A DNA stretch of 64,000 bases from Macquaria australasica (lineage: Eukaryota > Chordata > Actinopteri > Centrarchiformes > Percichthyidae), in contig SEMN01000070.1 in NCBI GenBank assembly GCA_005408345.1, forward strand, positions 1,417,001 through 1,481,000. The letters run 5' to 3'. Position 1 is the stretch's first letter. Every line of letters begins with the position of its first letter. The notes below the pieces were generated by a model. That model did no database searches and was not told the DNA's origin. It saw only the letters and a program-made list of their open reading frames with translations. Below, piece after piece: positions 40,701 through 52,712 of the stretch. A program made the position numbers and the translations under genes.

Positions 40701-43700
40701 CAACTGGAGTTCTGTAGACCACATCATAAAATCAAATTGCCATTTTTTTCTGGCTAATGCACTGAAATGTCACAGTATCCACATAAAAACAATGTCAAAC
40801 CACACATAATATTATAACAGAATTAAAGACACAATTTATATGATGTTACCACATGTGTGACGTGAGAAACAAAGACAGAATCAATTGCTCTCAACACTCA
40901 AATTTAGGGGATTTTTTAAGACATTCAGAGAATTTCTGCAGACCTACTTTGAGATGTGTGTGTGTGAGACAGAGGCAGTAAGCTGAGTCATCCTTTTTTA
41001 TTGAGAGTTTCTGTTGATAATAAGTTATATTTTTGAAGGGATGCTGGACCAAAATGTGAGCCAACACATTTTTTAACTGATGTGTCTTGCAGCCAGTTCA
41101 GAGAGAGGTCAAACTCGTCTGAGTACATCCGTCTGTTCTGTCTGTTCCTTCTATCACTTGATGCTCAGGGAATTTTGAAATACATGCTGGCTAACACGTA
41201 CACATACAAAAACATCAAAAGGGACACCACACCCGTGCTTGGGGTTTTTGGTGGCCTGCTAAGACTGCTATTTTTAGGATGGGATCTAAGTTTATCTCAC
41301 AATAGTCAATGTACAGTATCACAGGACACAGTGACACTTCTTTAACAAAGAAGCATACATCTATCTGTGTTTTTAAGCATGTGCATGCTGATATGAAGTT
41401 AAAGAAGCATAGTAGGACCGCAGCAGCTGTAATGAGCTCATACGAGAATGTGATACAGAGTCGTTCCTGGAAAGCGCAAGGGGGATTAGAGATTCAGTGC
41501 TCTGGATCTCAAATAACCTGGGAAGGATGGCTGGGAGAAAGAAAACAGCTTGTCACAACTGTGCAGTTCCATGAAAATCCCTAAATCGCTGGGTAAACTG
41601 ACAGAACAAAGAATATCTCAGCTACACCAAAAAACAACAACAGAGGATGGTTTAGCTTGGTTTAAATTATGCTTTAACTCAATTTGGTGTTCTGGCAGAA
41701 ATCTGTTTAAGTTTTCACTTAAACCACATTAAAACCTCCGCTAGTGTTAGTTTTCCAGGTGTAGCTAAACATTATCATTTTTTCCATGGTGTTAACTGGG
41801 TGCAGGGCTGAATACGTGTTTCAGCTAGGACACAAAGATAAAGGTGAAGAGATGGATGGAGGATGAGGAGGAGGAGGGGAAAGCATTGTGGCCCTCCTAG
41901 TAACCTGTGACCCCTTACCTCTTGGAGACTCTGTAATGGGCCGTGGTAAGTTTCCCAGTTTCAGGGTCATGCACCGTGGCTCGCCTTAACTACAGTAGTT
42001 TCCGCAGCAGAAGGACACAGAGGTGGAGGAAAAGATATAAAAAAAAGGGAAGGAAAGAAGGATGATGGAATGTGATACACAACAAGAGGACGAGTGGAAA
42101 GTAAGAAGAGGAAAGAGGGAGAGAAAAGGCAGATCTGGTCACTAGTTGTCAAAGTTATTCTTAAGAAGGGCCAAGGGAGTGTTTCACAATGCAATGCTAC
42201 AAACCAAATTTCCATTTTAAAATAAGAAATTTTACCAGTAGGGAATTAATGAGTGTCTCTGATACATGTCCTGCCTCACAAAAAGCAACTGTTAATATCA
42301 ACTAGTAGAAAAAGTAACACGTTTCCCTCCTCGTCTATCTTCTTGTGTTACCTTTCTGTAGCAGACTCCTGAGCAGAAACATATCCAACAGATCCTCAAA
42401 AAACAACAATCCAAACTATTTTTTATCCAAAGAACTAAATATCCATTAGCTTTCTCTTCTTTTTCTTTCATTTCTGTGTCATTGCATTGCAAAGCACCAT
42501 GAGATAATATATTTGTATTAAATGTGCTGTATAAACCAATAATAGTCTACATATATTCTCAGCTGGATCCTGTGCTTCAGCTAAGGAGCCTTTAAGCTTT
42601 GGAAGGGCAGAGAAATGGAGCGATACAGATGGACGGGAATACAGAGAAGAAATGAGATGAGCAATTGAGGGAAAAAGGAGGAGAAATCTCACTCTCTCCC
42701 TCTCAGCTCTCTCCTATGTCCTCTGTTCTTGGCGGCTCCTGGCTATGCCTTACCTTTTGCTGATCCGGTATGGAGCTGTCTCCAGCACTCCTGTGATGGG
42801 GTTGGAGATGGTGGCCCTGCGTAGCTGTGAAGCCAGGGACATGATTTACCCACACACACATACACACACACACATACAAAGATGTGTGTGCCTGTGTGCT
42901 TGCCTAACTAGCAGAATCCCATCAGCCTCAGCCTCACAGCGTTGACCTCCCACCCCTCAACACACTAAACCACACAGCAGAAACTGAAAAAAGCCTAACG
43001 AATGTTCCTCCTAGATAATGGTAAATTGTAAAGTGACCAATATAGCTTTACACATGCATCATATGGCATCATGGGAGCACTGAAACTACAGAGCTTACTC
43101 GTGGCTTTGCCAGCTGCTTGATCTTCTCGATTTCTTTGTCGGAGATGATGTCAAGGTAGCGGACAATGTAGGGGCTGTCCCACTCATCTTGCTGTTTGAC
43201 GGGTGCCAGCACATACTTGGGGTTGCGATTGTTGTCGTAGTAACGACAGAACAGCCGGCTCTGTCTGCGGGGGGTCTGATTGAGAGAAAAGGAAAGCAGG
43301 GAACAAAGTAGTTGAAACTGAGGTCTGTTTTGTAAGCTAGAAATTGTGTTTTTTGCATATCTCTTTGTCTTCCTCACCATTTTGTTGCCTTCCCCGCGAC
43401 AAAGCATCTCGTACTTCTTCCTCTCTGGGATCAGCTGAAAGGAGGCCTTCTTTTTGGGCTTATTCTTCTTTTCAGTCGTTTCTCTTTTCCCTCGCTCCTT
43501 CTGCTTTTGAGTTCCGTCCTCCGCAGTCTTTTTCTGTTTCTCCAACTGGAACTCAAAGTACTTCAGGTTGCCCTTGGCACGCTGGTGCTCTGGGTCTGAA
43601 AATGGGAGAATGAGACACCAACAGAAATAATAGTGGTGATTACAAACAGTGATGACTGCAGCAATGTCACCTAAGAATATCACTCCCCCGCAATCAAAAT

Positions 43701-46679
43701 AACTAAGCCTCCAACATGACATAATTATATGCTATTTATTCAGTCTGACCTTATCCAGTTCTCAGAAACAAGATGGACAAACAGGACAAATTAATTCAGG
43801 GGCTCATTTGGAAGAATAACAAGGTCACCACCAAGGCTCCATCAGAACATTGTTTCAAATTCATGTTTCAAGACAATGACATGATGGTTCAATCAAGACT
43901 ATGAATCAAGAGCAAATGCAACCAATGGAATATTTAGAAAATAAATGTGGGTTAGAAAGTGCCAAGTCGAGGCTGGTAGGATGGTGTTTGGCACTGTCCA
44001 GCCAATAGGTCACTGAAAAGGATATCCTTCTTACTAGCATTTACACTAGATTTAATTCCAAGGAAAAAATAATGCTGTGCAATCTCATTGCCCCTTATCC
44101 AGATTACAAATGTTGTGATCTAATCAAATCGGATGCAGGTTAGAGAGTTCTACAATTATTTACAGTCAAATAAAGAAAACATAAACCAAGTCCTCTACTT
44201 TCCAAATCACTACTTTCAATTAATAAAAAGTAGACATGTGGCATAAAAGTCTCTACAAACATCAATAATGTTAAACATTAGCCGCTGGTTCAGCTCACTC
44301 TCTTAGAATGTCACTCATTTCAAACCAAAGTGAATGTCTCATTTGATGTAGCTCGCTGCTTAATTTATCCACCCATTATGCAATTTAGATAATTCTTCTT
44401 TCTTAGTAATGTGTTTGTGTACTTGTTCAAATTAAGGCTATTTCCATATTTATACAGTCTTATCTAATGAAACAATATAAAGTCTGGTACCTGTGCAAGT
44501 CTAGACAAGAAGAGCGCACCATTTCCTAATCTATCCGATTTATCTGAGTTTATGTGACATTATTACCTTGAGCAGAAATTTTAGAATCCAAAGTAATATG
44601 ACTTCACATCGCAAAACATGCCTCCTAGTATACTTTTCAAAACTGGAGAAGTACTTTATAGTGTGGAAGGACTTACCCAGTTCCAGCAGCTTCTTGGTGT
44701 ACTCCAGCGCTCGCTCTATCTCCCCCTGCTGGTAGATGGAGTAGCTGAGGTAGTCGAGCAGTGTCACCTTATCTAAAGTGGACTCCTCTCCCTGATCGAG
44801 CTGTTTCAGGGCCTGGGCCATCCACAGCTCTGTGTGGTAGTAATCGACATCAGAGTAGGCAATTTTCCCCAGCTCGTAACAGTCCTCCACTGTCATTAGG
44901 CTCTTGTGTTTCACTCCTAGCATGCAGAGGATACAGAAGGGGAACATTGGCATAGAAGAAAACGGACATCATCTTTGTAATGCAAATAACACAGAAACCA
45001 AGAAGAAACCTTCTATCCCCACATGGTCTGCGATTTACGGTGACTTTCATGGCACTTAGTCGGTTTTTGTCTGTTAATTTGAATACTTCCTGAAAAAAAT
45101 AGGTCTTTGGAGATATTAACTTTGTGCCAGGTAGACCTGGTATGCACTGATTTAAGGCCCTTACCAGGCAGGTCTCCAGTAGAGATGGTGTTAGCATCCA
45201 GTCTGTAAGTGTCTTGTAACCGAAGGAGAGCTTTAGCAGCGCCAGTCTGGTCCTCATCTGTGGGGAAGTACTGTCTCTGGATGGTCAGGTTGGAAATAAA
45301 TCCTGAGAGAGATGGACAGGAAAGGACAGCGAAAGATATAGTGGGATGATGATTCTATATGGGATACATAACAACCACACAAGTGGACAATAAATACTCT
45401 CTCTTAATGGTCAGTGAGACAGCTTGGAGTGACTTCGATCTCGAGTGGGGAGAATTATAGTTATATTAAGCAAGACATGTGACAAGCTTTCACCGGATTA
45501 ATAAGTGCCTTTTAAAAGTCCTTTGCTTTGGTTTTTTGGCAAACAAACAAAAAACATCCCTGCATTCTGGAGACACTCTGCTGCACTAATTAGGCAGTTC
45601 CAAGATCAGTCAATCCTAGGAAATTTATAGAAAGCCCTGGACCAGACCAACATCTGATAGTATTGGAAAATCCTTGTTTGTGTTAGTTATTATCTTCTTG
45701 GGCATCACTATCATGAAATTCAGGACAAAAGGGAAGCTTACTCGCAGAAATATACAGTATACTTGCCATACTCTTATAGTTTCCTGTGATTTCCTAACTA
45801 TTGACACTTAATGTAATATCTGGCAAACACAACAAATGAGACAGTATTTGCATACTGAGTTAGTGCTGAATGATTATTTGAACCAGGTCTGCTTTGTCCG
45901 TACCATCAGTGGTGTCACTGAGTACAAGGCTCTCCAGGTCCCCCCACTCTGTGTTCAGCCTCTTCATCAGTTTGAAGGCATTGACAGGGTGCCCCAGGAA
46001 GCCCTCAGGGTCCTGTGTGGCTGTGGCTGACAACGAATCCAACTTATCAGCCCACCTATCAAAAAGATGGTAATGCAGAGTTAGGTACATTGCTTAGTTA
46101 CACTTGAATCCACAAGCAATAATAACAAAGTATTAATCATAAATATTAAGAATTGTGTGTAGTACAGGTAGCTGCATAAGTGTCCGTTTTTGAGTGCACT
46201 TAAGTGTATGATATTGTATGTCTGTGTACATGTACGCATATCTGTGTATCAGTCCATGTGTGTAACTTTGTGTCCACAAACTCACCGTTTGACCTGCTCA
46301 AGCTTGTTCTCCTCTGCTCTGATGTAGTCCTTTAGAGAGGTGACAAGGTCTTTTTCTGTGTACAACAGATCTGTCATCTGGCCTGAGGAATACAAATCAG
46401 AAATACTTAACCATCAGTACTGCGATGATAAATTACATCATTAATCTCAGACCATTAGAGGATCCTACAATGTCATGACATTTGTTGCTTCCATATGTGT
46501 GGTAAAACATGAACAATTTGAAAAAAATAATCAGTGAAGTCAGCAGAGGGACCAATTATTTACAACATGAGTACCATTTGTTGCTTGATGGTTTTACCTA
46601 TAGAGGTGAAGAAGTCATTGTGGGCTGAGAGTGACTGCATGCAGCTCAGCAACAATAAACACCAACATGGCAGCTCCAT
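37778..46679 (-). CDS. p4ha1: Collagen prolyl 4-hydroxylase subunit alpha-1
   Basis: ER-lumen 2-oxoglutarate/Fe(II) dioxygenase that forms 4-hydroxyproline in procollagen as an alpha2beta2 tetramer with PDI. Exons: 46598-46679, 46286-46382, 45904-46055, 45165-45302, 44677-44916, 43378-43595, 43099-43275, then 42754-42824 or 41919-41989, then 40100-40199, 39819-39872, 39655-39720, 38428-38496, 38078-38174, 37778-37848. Total 543 residues (human 534). Signal peptide about 1-19 (MELPCWCLLLLSCMQSLSA), dimerisation region about 20-140, substrate-binding TPR domain about 145-245, a Lys-rich linker (about 265-285) and the catalytic domain from about 330. Fe(II) ligands His438, Asp440 and His509 and the 2-oxoglutarate Lys519 are present with the human 71-residue spacing between the two His. 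HPVNAFKLMKRLNTEW favours alpha-1 over alpha-2. The ATG lies 1 nt inside an exon with a good acceptor, so an upstream non-coding exon must exist. Confidence 0.96.
41919..41989 (-). CDS. p4ha1: p4ha1 mutually exclusive exon, second copy
   Basis: Also 71 nt, reading LRRATVHDPETGKLTTAHYR and on to VSK, with an ACTGTAG acceptor and GTAAGG donor. Same phases and the same LRRAT start and Y-R-x-S-K end as the copy 765 bp upstream, with a variable middle. The pair is an old tandem exon duplication whose products differ in one short segment at the start of the catalytic domain. Confidence 0.9.
42754..42824 (-). CDS. p4ha1: p4ha1 mutually exclusive exon, first copy
   Basis: 71 nt reading LRRATISNPITGVLETAPYR and on to ISK, with a CACAG acceptor and GTAAGG donor. 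It joins exon 43099-43275 (phase 0) to exon 40100-40199 (needs one base), so using both alternative exons would shift the frame. It corresponds to one of the two alternatively used exons known in mammalian P4HA1. Confidence 0.9.
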
Positions 46680-48775
46680 CCTGAAGAAAGAGAGAGAAAA
46701 TTCGATGTATACTGTTCAATACATTAACTTGAAAATTGAATCGTGCATATTAAAAAAGTCATCAAGGTTAATCACAGAATTGACTTTGTGTTGTACTGGC
46801 TTATACTCTATATGACATATGACACTCAGCTGAACATTTCTTTACTATCTGCTGATATCCAGATTGATCTCTGCTAACGTCACAGTTCCAGGAGGATGTC
46901 AGGTAACTACATCAAACTTATTGATACCAAAAGTGAGCTGCCTCGTTTCCCCGGTGAACCCTGCCCTCCAAATGACCTCTCAATCACTACTGACACACCA
47001 TGGTCACACACAGTAACATTCCTAAAATCAGACAGATGTTAGTTGATGTTTCAAGTATTAGTCATCTACTGTCTGGGTTACTTGAGCCCACTCCCAGTGG
47101 GCCACATCAAATATTCCAGACCTTTCAACTCATCCAGAATACAGCTTCCCCTGTTGTACCAAACCTCCCTGATTTATCATATTGTTGCATTCCTTTACTC
47201 CCTCCAGTGCTGTTTTTACTGAATTCCGAACCTGGTTGTTAGCACCATTTAGGACCACGGATAATCCACAGACCTACTGTGGACAGTTTTAACTTTTGTT
47301 TTTCTTCAATAGAAAATAGTTACCAATGAAAACTGTTGGCAGCAAGGTCTGTGGATTGTCCAGAGTAACTGGGGCATTATTTCTGGAGAGGCGTGTTGCT
47401 GTTGAGTGAGCATAAGTCTCAGCAGCAGCAAAACCTGGGAAAACTATCTGCATGGTTGAATATTACTAGGGGTAAGTGGGAAAATGTGTTTTTTGTGATT
47501 TGGGTGAATTGACCATTTAGGAAACATAGAGACAAAATGAAAATATATATTCAGATTCAACGAAAGGAAAGCAAAGAAAGCAAAACCAGTGATCAAAGGC
47601 ATGAACTAAAAAACTTGGGAGAATCTCCTTAATCCTTTTAGAAGTGCAGACTCCCAACCACCACACAAAGCCAAATATAAGTCTGTGGTTGCTGTTACTG
47701 TGTCCGGTTTGGCTTTAGAGCTGGCACAGCCATAGCGACTACAGGGCTTCTGGTCTGTGGGGAGTGGCACTGTGATCTCTCTACCCATACAGACCGAAAT
47801 GAGAAGAGAACACAGAAAGGCTGGCAGAAAGAAATGTGCAGGCTCATAGCAAGGTCTGAATGTCTTAAGAGTATGTGCACACGTTTATATATACGCTTAC
47901 ATACACGTTTATATTAAAAAATAGACATCATGGGATACATGTGTGACAATTTAGCTTCTAAAAATTCCTGGATCCACACACCTGTTTCCTGATCCACACC
48001 AAAAACGAATCACTTGTTCTTTGGCCAATGGCCTAACTTTCCACAAAACTTAATTTAAGTTTGTTGGCACATTTTTTAAGATATCCTAACAAACAAACAA
48101 ATGGGACTGACAATATACCCAAACCTTGCTGAACTTCTGTGCAGCACATTGTGATAAGAATGCTTCCAATGCAACCGGCATAGGAAGTAGACATGGAGGA
48201 AAGTGGTGGAAAGAAATTATTCCAAAAGAATCACAATTCCTCAAAATTATAAAACACAAGTCTGAAGAAGGAGGGCTGTTAACCAAGTGTGAAGACCTGG
48301 TTTGTTACCAATACAGTCGAGATCAGTAAACTACCTAACCTTTGGATGTTTTAATGGATTATGTAGTTTATATAAAACATAAGTAAAATAACAACAGCTG
48401 GGCAGGGCTCTTCTCTTGCTTCTTGAAAACTCTGCCTTAATAGAGACAGTATTCTGTTGTTTGTGAACTTGAGCAAGACTCTCCTTAGATCAGAGAAAAC
48501 GAGGTCAAGAGGCACTTACGATACAGTCATTGAAAGACATATTCTCACACTACTCTGATGCCTTTGAGTTGACGGCTTACTTTGAAGTCAGGGCAAGTGT
48601 ACCGAGGATAATACATATAGATTTACGGGTTTGTAACTGTACGTACTGCAATGACGTGAAGCTAAATTGGCTGTAAATGGTCAAACAAATATTCTGAGAA
48701 TCCATAACGGCAGCATCTAATTTAGTGGCAAGGACCTCTGGGTTCTGTTTCTTGCTGAAATCACACCTTAATTTA
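46680..48775. other. Upstream intron/flank of p4ha1, no gene seen
   Basis: Contains the polypyrimidine tract and AG (46681-46682) just before the first coding exon. Otherwise AT-rich, with only short frames. Probably the first intron, separating a 5' non-coding exon from the coding exons. Confidence 0.5.
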
Positions 48776-48960
48776 GAGCTGCAACAATTAGGCAATTAAT
48801 CGATTGAAAAAATATAATGTGCAACTATTTTGATTATCATAATTTAAGTCATTTTTCAAGCAAAAAAGCCAAACACGTAATGGTTCCAAGTTCTCAAATG
48901 AGAGAATGTACTTGCTTTCCTTGGTCTTACATTATAGTAAATTAAATATCTCTGACTCTT
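48776..48960 (+). repeat. Partial MITE-like dispersed repeat
   Basis: Begins GAGCTGCAACAATTAGGCAA, then CGATTG, AACTATTTTGATTATC, TTTTTCAAGCAAAAAAGCCA and a TCTCAAATGAGAG stretch. This order is that of the common teleost element also seen inverted at 27990-28290. The 3' half is missing. Confidence 0.6.
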
Positions 48961-50519
48961 GGTCAAAAAAACAAGTACAATAGTAACAATACCACTGTAA
49001 ATACCCAAACATACACACTTGCACACACAAGAACCCATGCAAACGCTCATATGCACTTTCAGGCTTGCTACGCACACACATATACACACAAACACCTAGT
49101 GGCAAAGTAAAGGTCATGCATGAAAAGTGCATCTATGCACAACTGTAATGCCTTTCACTGGAAGCAGACCACAGGCTCAGACAGGTTCTGACTTTGCCAC
49201 AAGGACAATCTTTCACTGGAAATAAAATAATTACATCATATGACATTTCAATTTAGGTCAGCAGCAGGCAGCAGAGAGGAAGGAAAATAAATCTGTCAGA
49301 GCTATACGTATTTGATTAAAGCTAAATTAAATTGCATTAAATTCAAATATAAGTGTAGTTAAGTAGAAACTGCAAGGCAATGTGCAACTCACCATTATCC
49401 CTAACTGTTACTACTATATTTCCAGAATCTGTGGTGCTTTTCAGTCCAAGATACCATAACTATGCCTCTTCAACTTAGATTTCCAGGATAAAAACTCAGT
49501 AGAATGTAATTATTGTAATGACAGGGTAACAGCTACTGTTCCTCTCTTGTTATAATGTTGTAGAAGTGCAATGTCAAGATTAAAGCTGTAAAGTATAACA
49601 GTTATAATTTAGATCCATGTGTCATGTCACACATGAGAGTGAGTGGTAGTGAAAGTGTTTCTGTGCATAGATTACGTGTATGTGACATGTGAAAACATTC
49701 GTGATGGCCCATTTAACATTTAACCTGCCAGACACTCATGAGGCCGTGTGTTTAAACAGGTCATGGAAAACTATTTGGCATAAAACTTGCCGGAAAGCTG
49801 TTGTTTTTTCTGACCTCTCAAAACTATGTGTAAATTGGGATGCTTTCTGTTTGACGTGTTCATTAGGAGACTAGAGGATATATCACAGTGCTCCCATTAG
49901 CAAGGAAGGATCCACCCTCAGAAAATCCTACACTGATAATTAGTTGTGATGCTCATTACATTCCAGGAGTTTTTAATTTACCAATTTACTGTTTTCCTGT
50001 CACTTCTACTATTTACTTTGCCTAGAATTACTTTCAACCAACCCCTGAGACCAGGACTGAACCAGTTAATTTCATTTGTGGAAAACGTTTTCTTTTATCC
50101 ACAGTATCCGCAGGAAAAACTTAGCCTCCAGTGGGTAATAACCAGAAGGCAAAGAACCATTAATAGAATAATCAATATTATTTCCATAAAATTATTAATA
50201 TATGGGTTATCATGACTTTACAATATTTTACATCAGCACTCCTATCCTATTATATCACTGAAAAAGTGTAAATCCCTACAGGGCTAACAAACTGAGTACC
50301 ATTCAAACATTAAAGACCCTTTAAAATATGAGCATTATCGTGACATATTAATTATTCCATATATTCTGTCAGCCTCACTGCAGTCGCTACAGTTTTGAAC
50401 AAATGTATGACAACTCCTCTCAGTCTGCATGTATTCCAGTAGCTTCTTCACTGAGAAAATGCCTTCAGAAGTTTCAGAACTATCTTCTCCAAGTTTTACT
50501 AGGAGTGAAGCTGTGGAGT

Positions 50520-51800
50520 CAGATAACACAGGATGTGGATGGAAGAGGACTGCCACGTCTTCGCCCCTCCCCGCCGGGGAAACTCATGTGAGGACTGCGA
50601 ACTGTCCAATGGAGTCCGACTCATTTTACCTGCAATAACCCCTCAATACCCCCTGCAAGCTGACTGACAAACAGGGGGGCTTTTAATTTCTGGAAGGCAG
50701 CCAGTGCTGTTTGTTTACTCCCAAACTAGTTTAGATAATAAGCTAACCAACAAGAATATGTTTTGTTTTTTTAAATTTACGTTTCCAGTGAATATTAGCT
50801 TTTATCCCCAAATAGCCTAACACCGTGGGCTCGCTGCAGTATATAAGATGTTGGACTATGTGACTGTTAATGTACAGAATGTTTTAACAAATAAAATCCG
50901 TGTATATTGTGCTGTGACTGAGTGCATGCAACACAGAGCAGGGTGAAGGCAGCAGCATCCCACGCTGCATTGCACTGGAATGCCATAACATTGACGCTAG
51001 TTTCATAGGCAAAACTCAAGCTTGTGTTTTTTCTCTCTCTCTCTCTCTCTCGCTATTTTCGACTTGGACTAACTAAATTTAGCTAGTTTGACTCCATATG
51101 AATCGGTTCCGTCTTATCATATTCTTTGCTGCCGCCGAGGACCATCACGTATATCGAAGTTGCATCCAGGTTAGCTGGTTTTCGGCTAGCTTAGCTGGCT
51201 AACGTTAACCCTAACCTAACCTAACTTAAAGCTAATGGAATGTTGGGACAAAACAGAAGTTCGCAGCGTTCAACGGTCGCAACTGAAAACAGAAAACACG
51301 GCGAAAAAGACACGAGAACAACCTGAAAAGGTTACACGGTTTTTAGGTAGAATAGCTCTTGCCAGCTTATCTGATTCAGCAGTCAATATTTACCTTAACG
51401 AGAGCGTCCAGTCGCAGAAACGTGTCCTCAAGTCAAGCGGACTCGGTGCAGTTAACGGTAAGAGGATGAACACGGGGTCTGTCCGGTGGTTCGTCCTATC
51501 TGTGGTGTTTCGGCGCACTGTTGGCCATCTGGTGGTTTAGGGCTGGATCTCTGAAAGTCTGAATGTGACTGCTACGTGCGGATTCTCACATGCATACAGT
51601 CTCTTGCTACTGGAGACTTTAGGGGCTGTCGTTTGTAAATTGCTAGGGGAGGTGTCTTGACCGACGGTGAGACAGACGTGGATGAGTATTTGGGGGTTTT
51701 AATGTAAAAAAAAAAAAAAAGAAGCGTGTACCAGCTAACGTCACCCTTCTGCCACGTAGTGAAATTGGGCTGCAAAACTGAGATTATTCTTTTTCTCTGA
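50520..51800. promoter_or_regulatory. CpG-rich block, probable p4ha1 promoter region
   Basis: CpG-rich patches (50560-50600 and 51060-51600) stand out from AT-rich flanks about 4-5 kb upstream of the p4ha1 start codon, where the missing 5' non-coding exon is expected. A (CT)n run lies at about 51033-51051 and an AACGTTA plus CCTAACCTAACC stretch near 51200-51225. Six RCGTG cores occur in 51146-51757. An open frame at 51235-51540 (plus) has no recognisable protein features and is not called. Confidence 0.4.
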
Positions 51801-52391
51801 GCCATGCTGCAATGTCCACCAATTAAAAATCACCTTTTTTTTTTTTACTATATATTTGCACTGACATAAAGCTTTGACAAGGCCTGTGTACCCTAGATTC
51901 AATAGCCCCGTTTAAACTGATGTTCTGTGTAGTTCTGTTATGTTTAACTTGGTCAAAGAACCATTTCACCATTTTCACCTGCAGCCTCCTCTTCCTATTT
52001 CCCCCACATTCCAGAAAATTCCTCCCTCCCAACCAAAAAGTGTGACTGGAGGGAGGGAATTCCTGCTGCAAGCTACTGAGTTCAACAGGGTGGAGCTAAG
52101 TGTGTGTATGAGAGAGAGAGACGCAAACTGCAATATTTCTTAGATGCCAGATGCAACACATCTCAACTAGCTAAATCCCAATGGCATGTCCTATGTAAAC
52201 ACTACAGACTGTATGTGTCTGTGATAAACACTGGCTATTTGCAAGTCCCCATTCAGTTTTTCAAATACGCTTCCGCACGAATAGCCTACAGTTGAACAAG
52301 CTGCATGACTCAGAGTATCAGAAATATCATCACCTTGTGGAATACAATTGAAGAAAAGAAGCCTTTCTAATGTAAAACGTCATAAATACAC

Positions 52392-52397
52392 TTTATT
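52392..52397 (-). terminator. styxl1: Candidate poly(A) signal of the STYXL1-like gene
   Basis: AATAAA on the minus strand, about 320 bp beyond the stop codon at 52713. The 52398-52712 interval would be the 3' UTR. Confidence 0.55.
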
Positions 52398-52712
52398 AAT
52401 GTAGATGTTCTATTAACTATCACCAAGCAAAATGTCATCACAGGGAATATATTATACTGAGTCATGCAGAGGTCACACAATGATCTTAACATCTGTATGA
52501 TTATTGTTGTTATTGAGGCATAGCACAAGAAACACTGTGGGCTGAAGATTAAACTCAAACTTGTGGGGGAAATACTCCTATCCAGTCTTTGAGAGTCTTT
52601 CTTGCAGTACAAAATCCACTTCTGTTTGTTCAGTCTCAGCTTATTTGACACTTTCTCTCAATGTGAACTGAAGAAAAAAACATCCAGTGTATCTTCCTTT
52701 CCCTTCCCATTC

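Noticed and set aside
51198..51232. Telomere-like CCTAACCTAACC stretch
   Set aside because: Too short and irregular to be an interstitial telomere. It looks like local slippage of a 5-6 bp unit.
51235..51540. 101-codon plus-strand open frame in the CpG-rich block
   Set aside because: No domain, signal or family resemblance. CpG-rich DNA has few stop codons, and the frame is better explained as promoter sequence.
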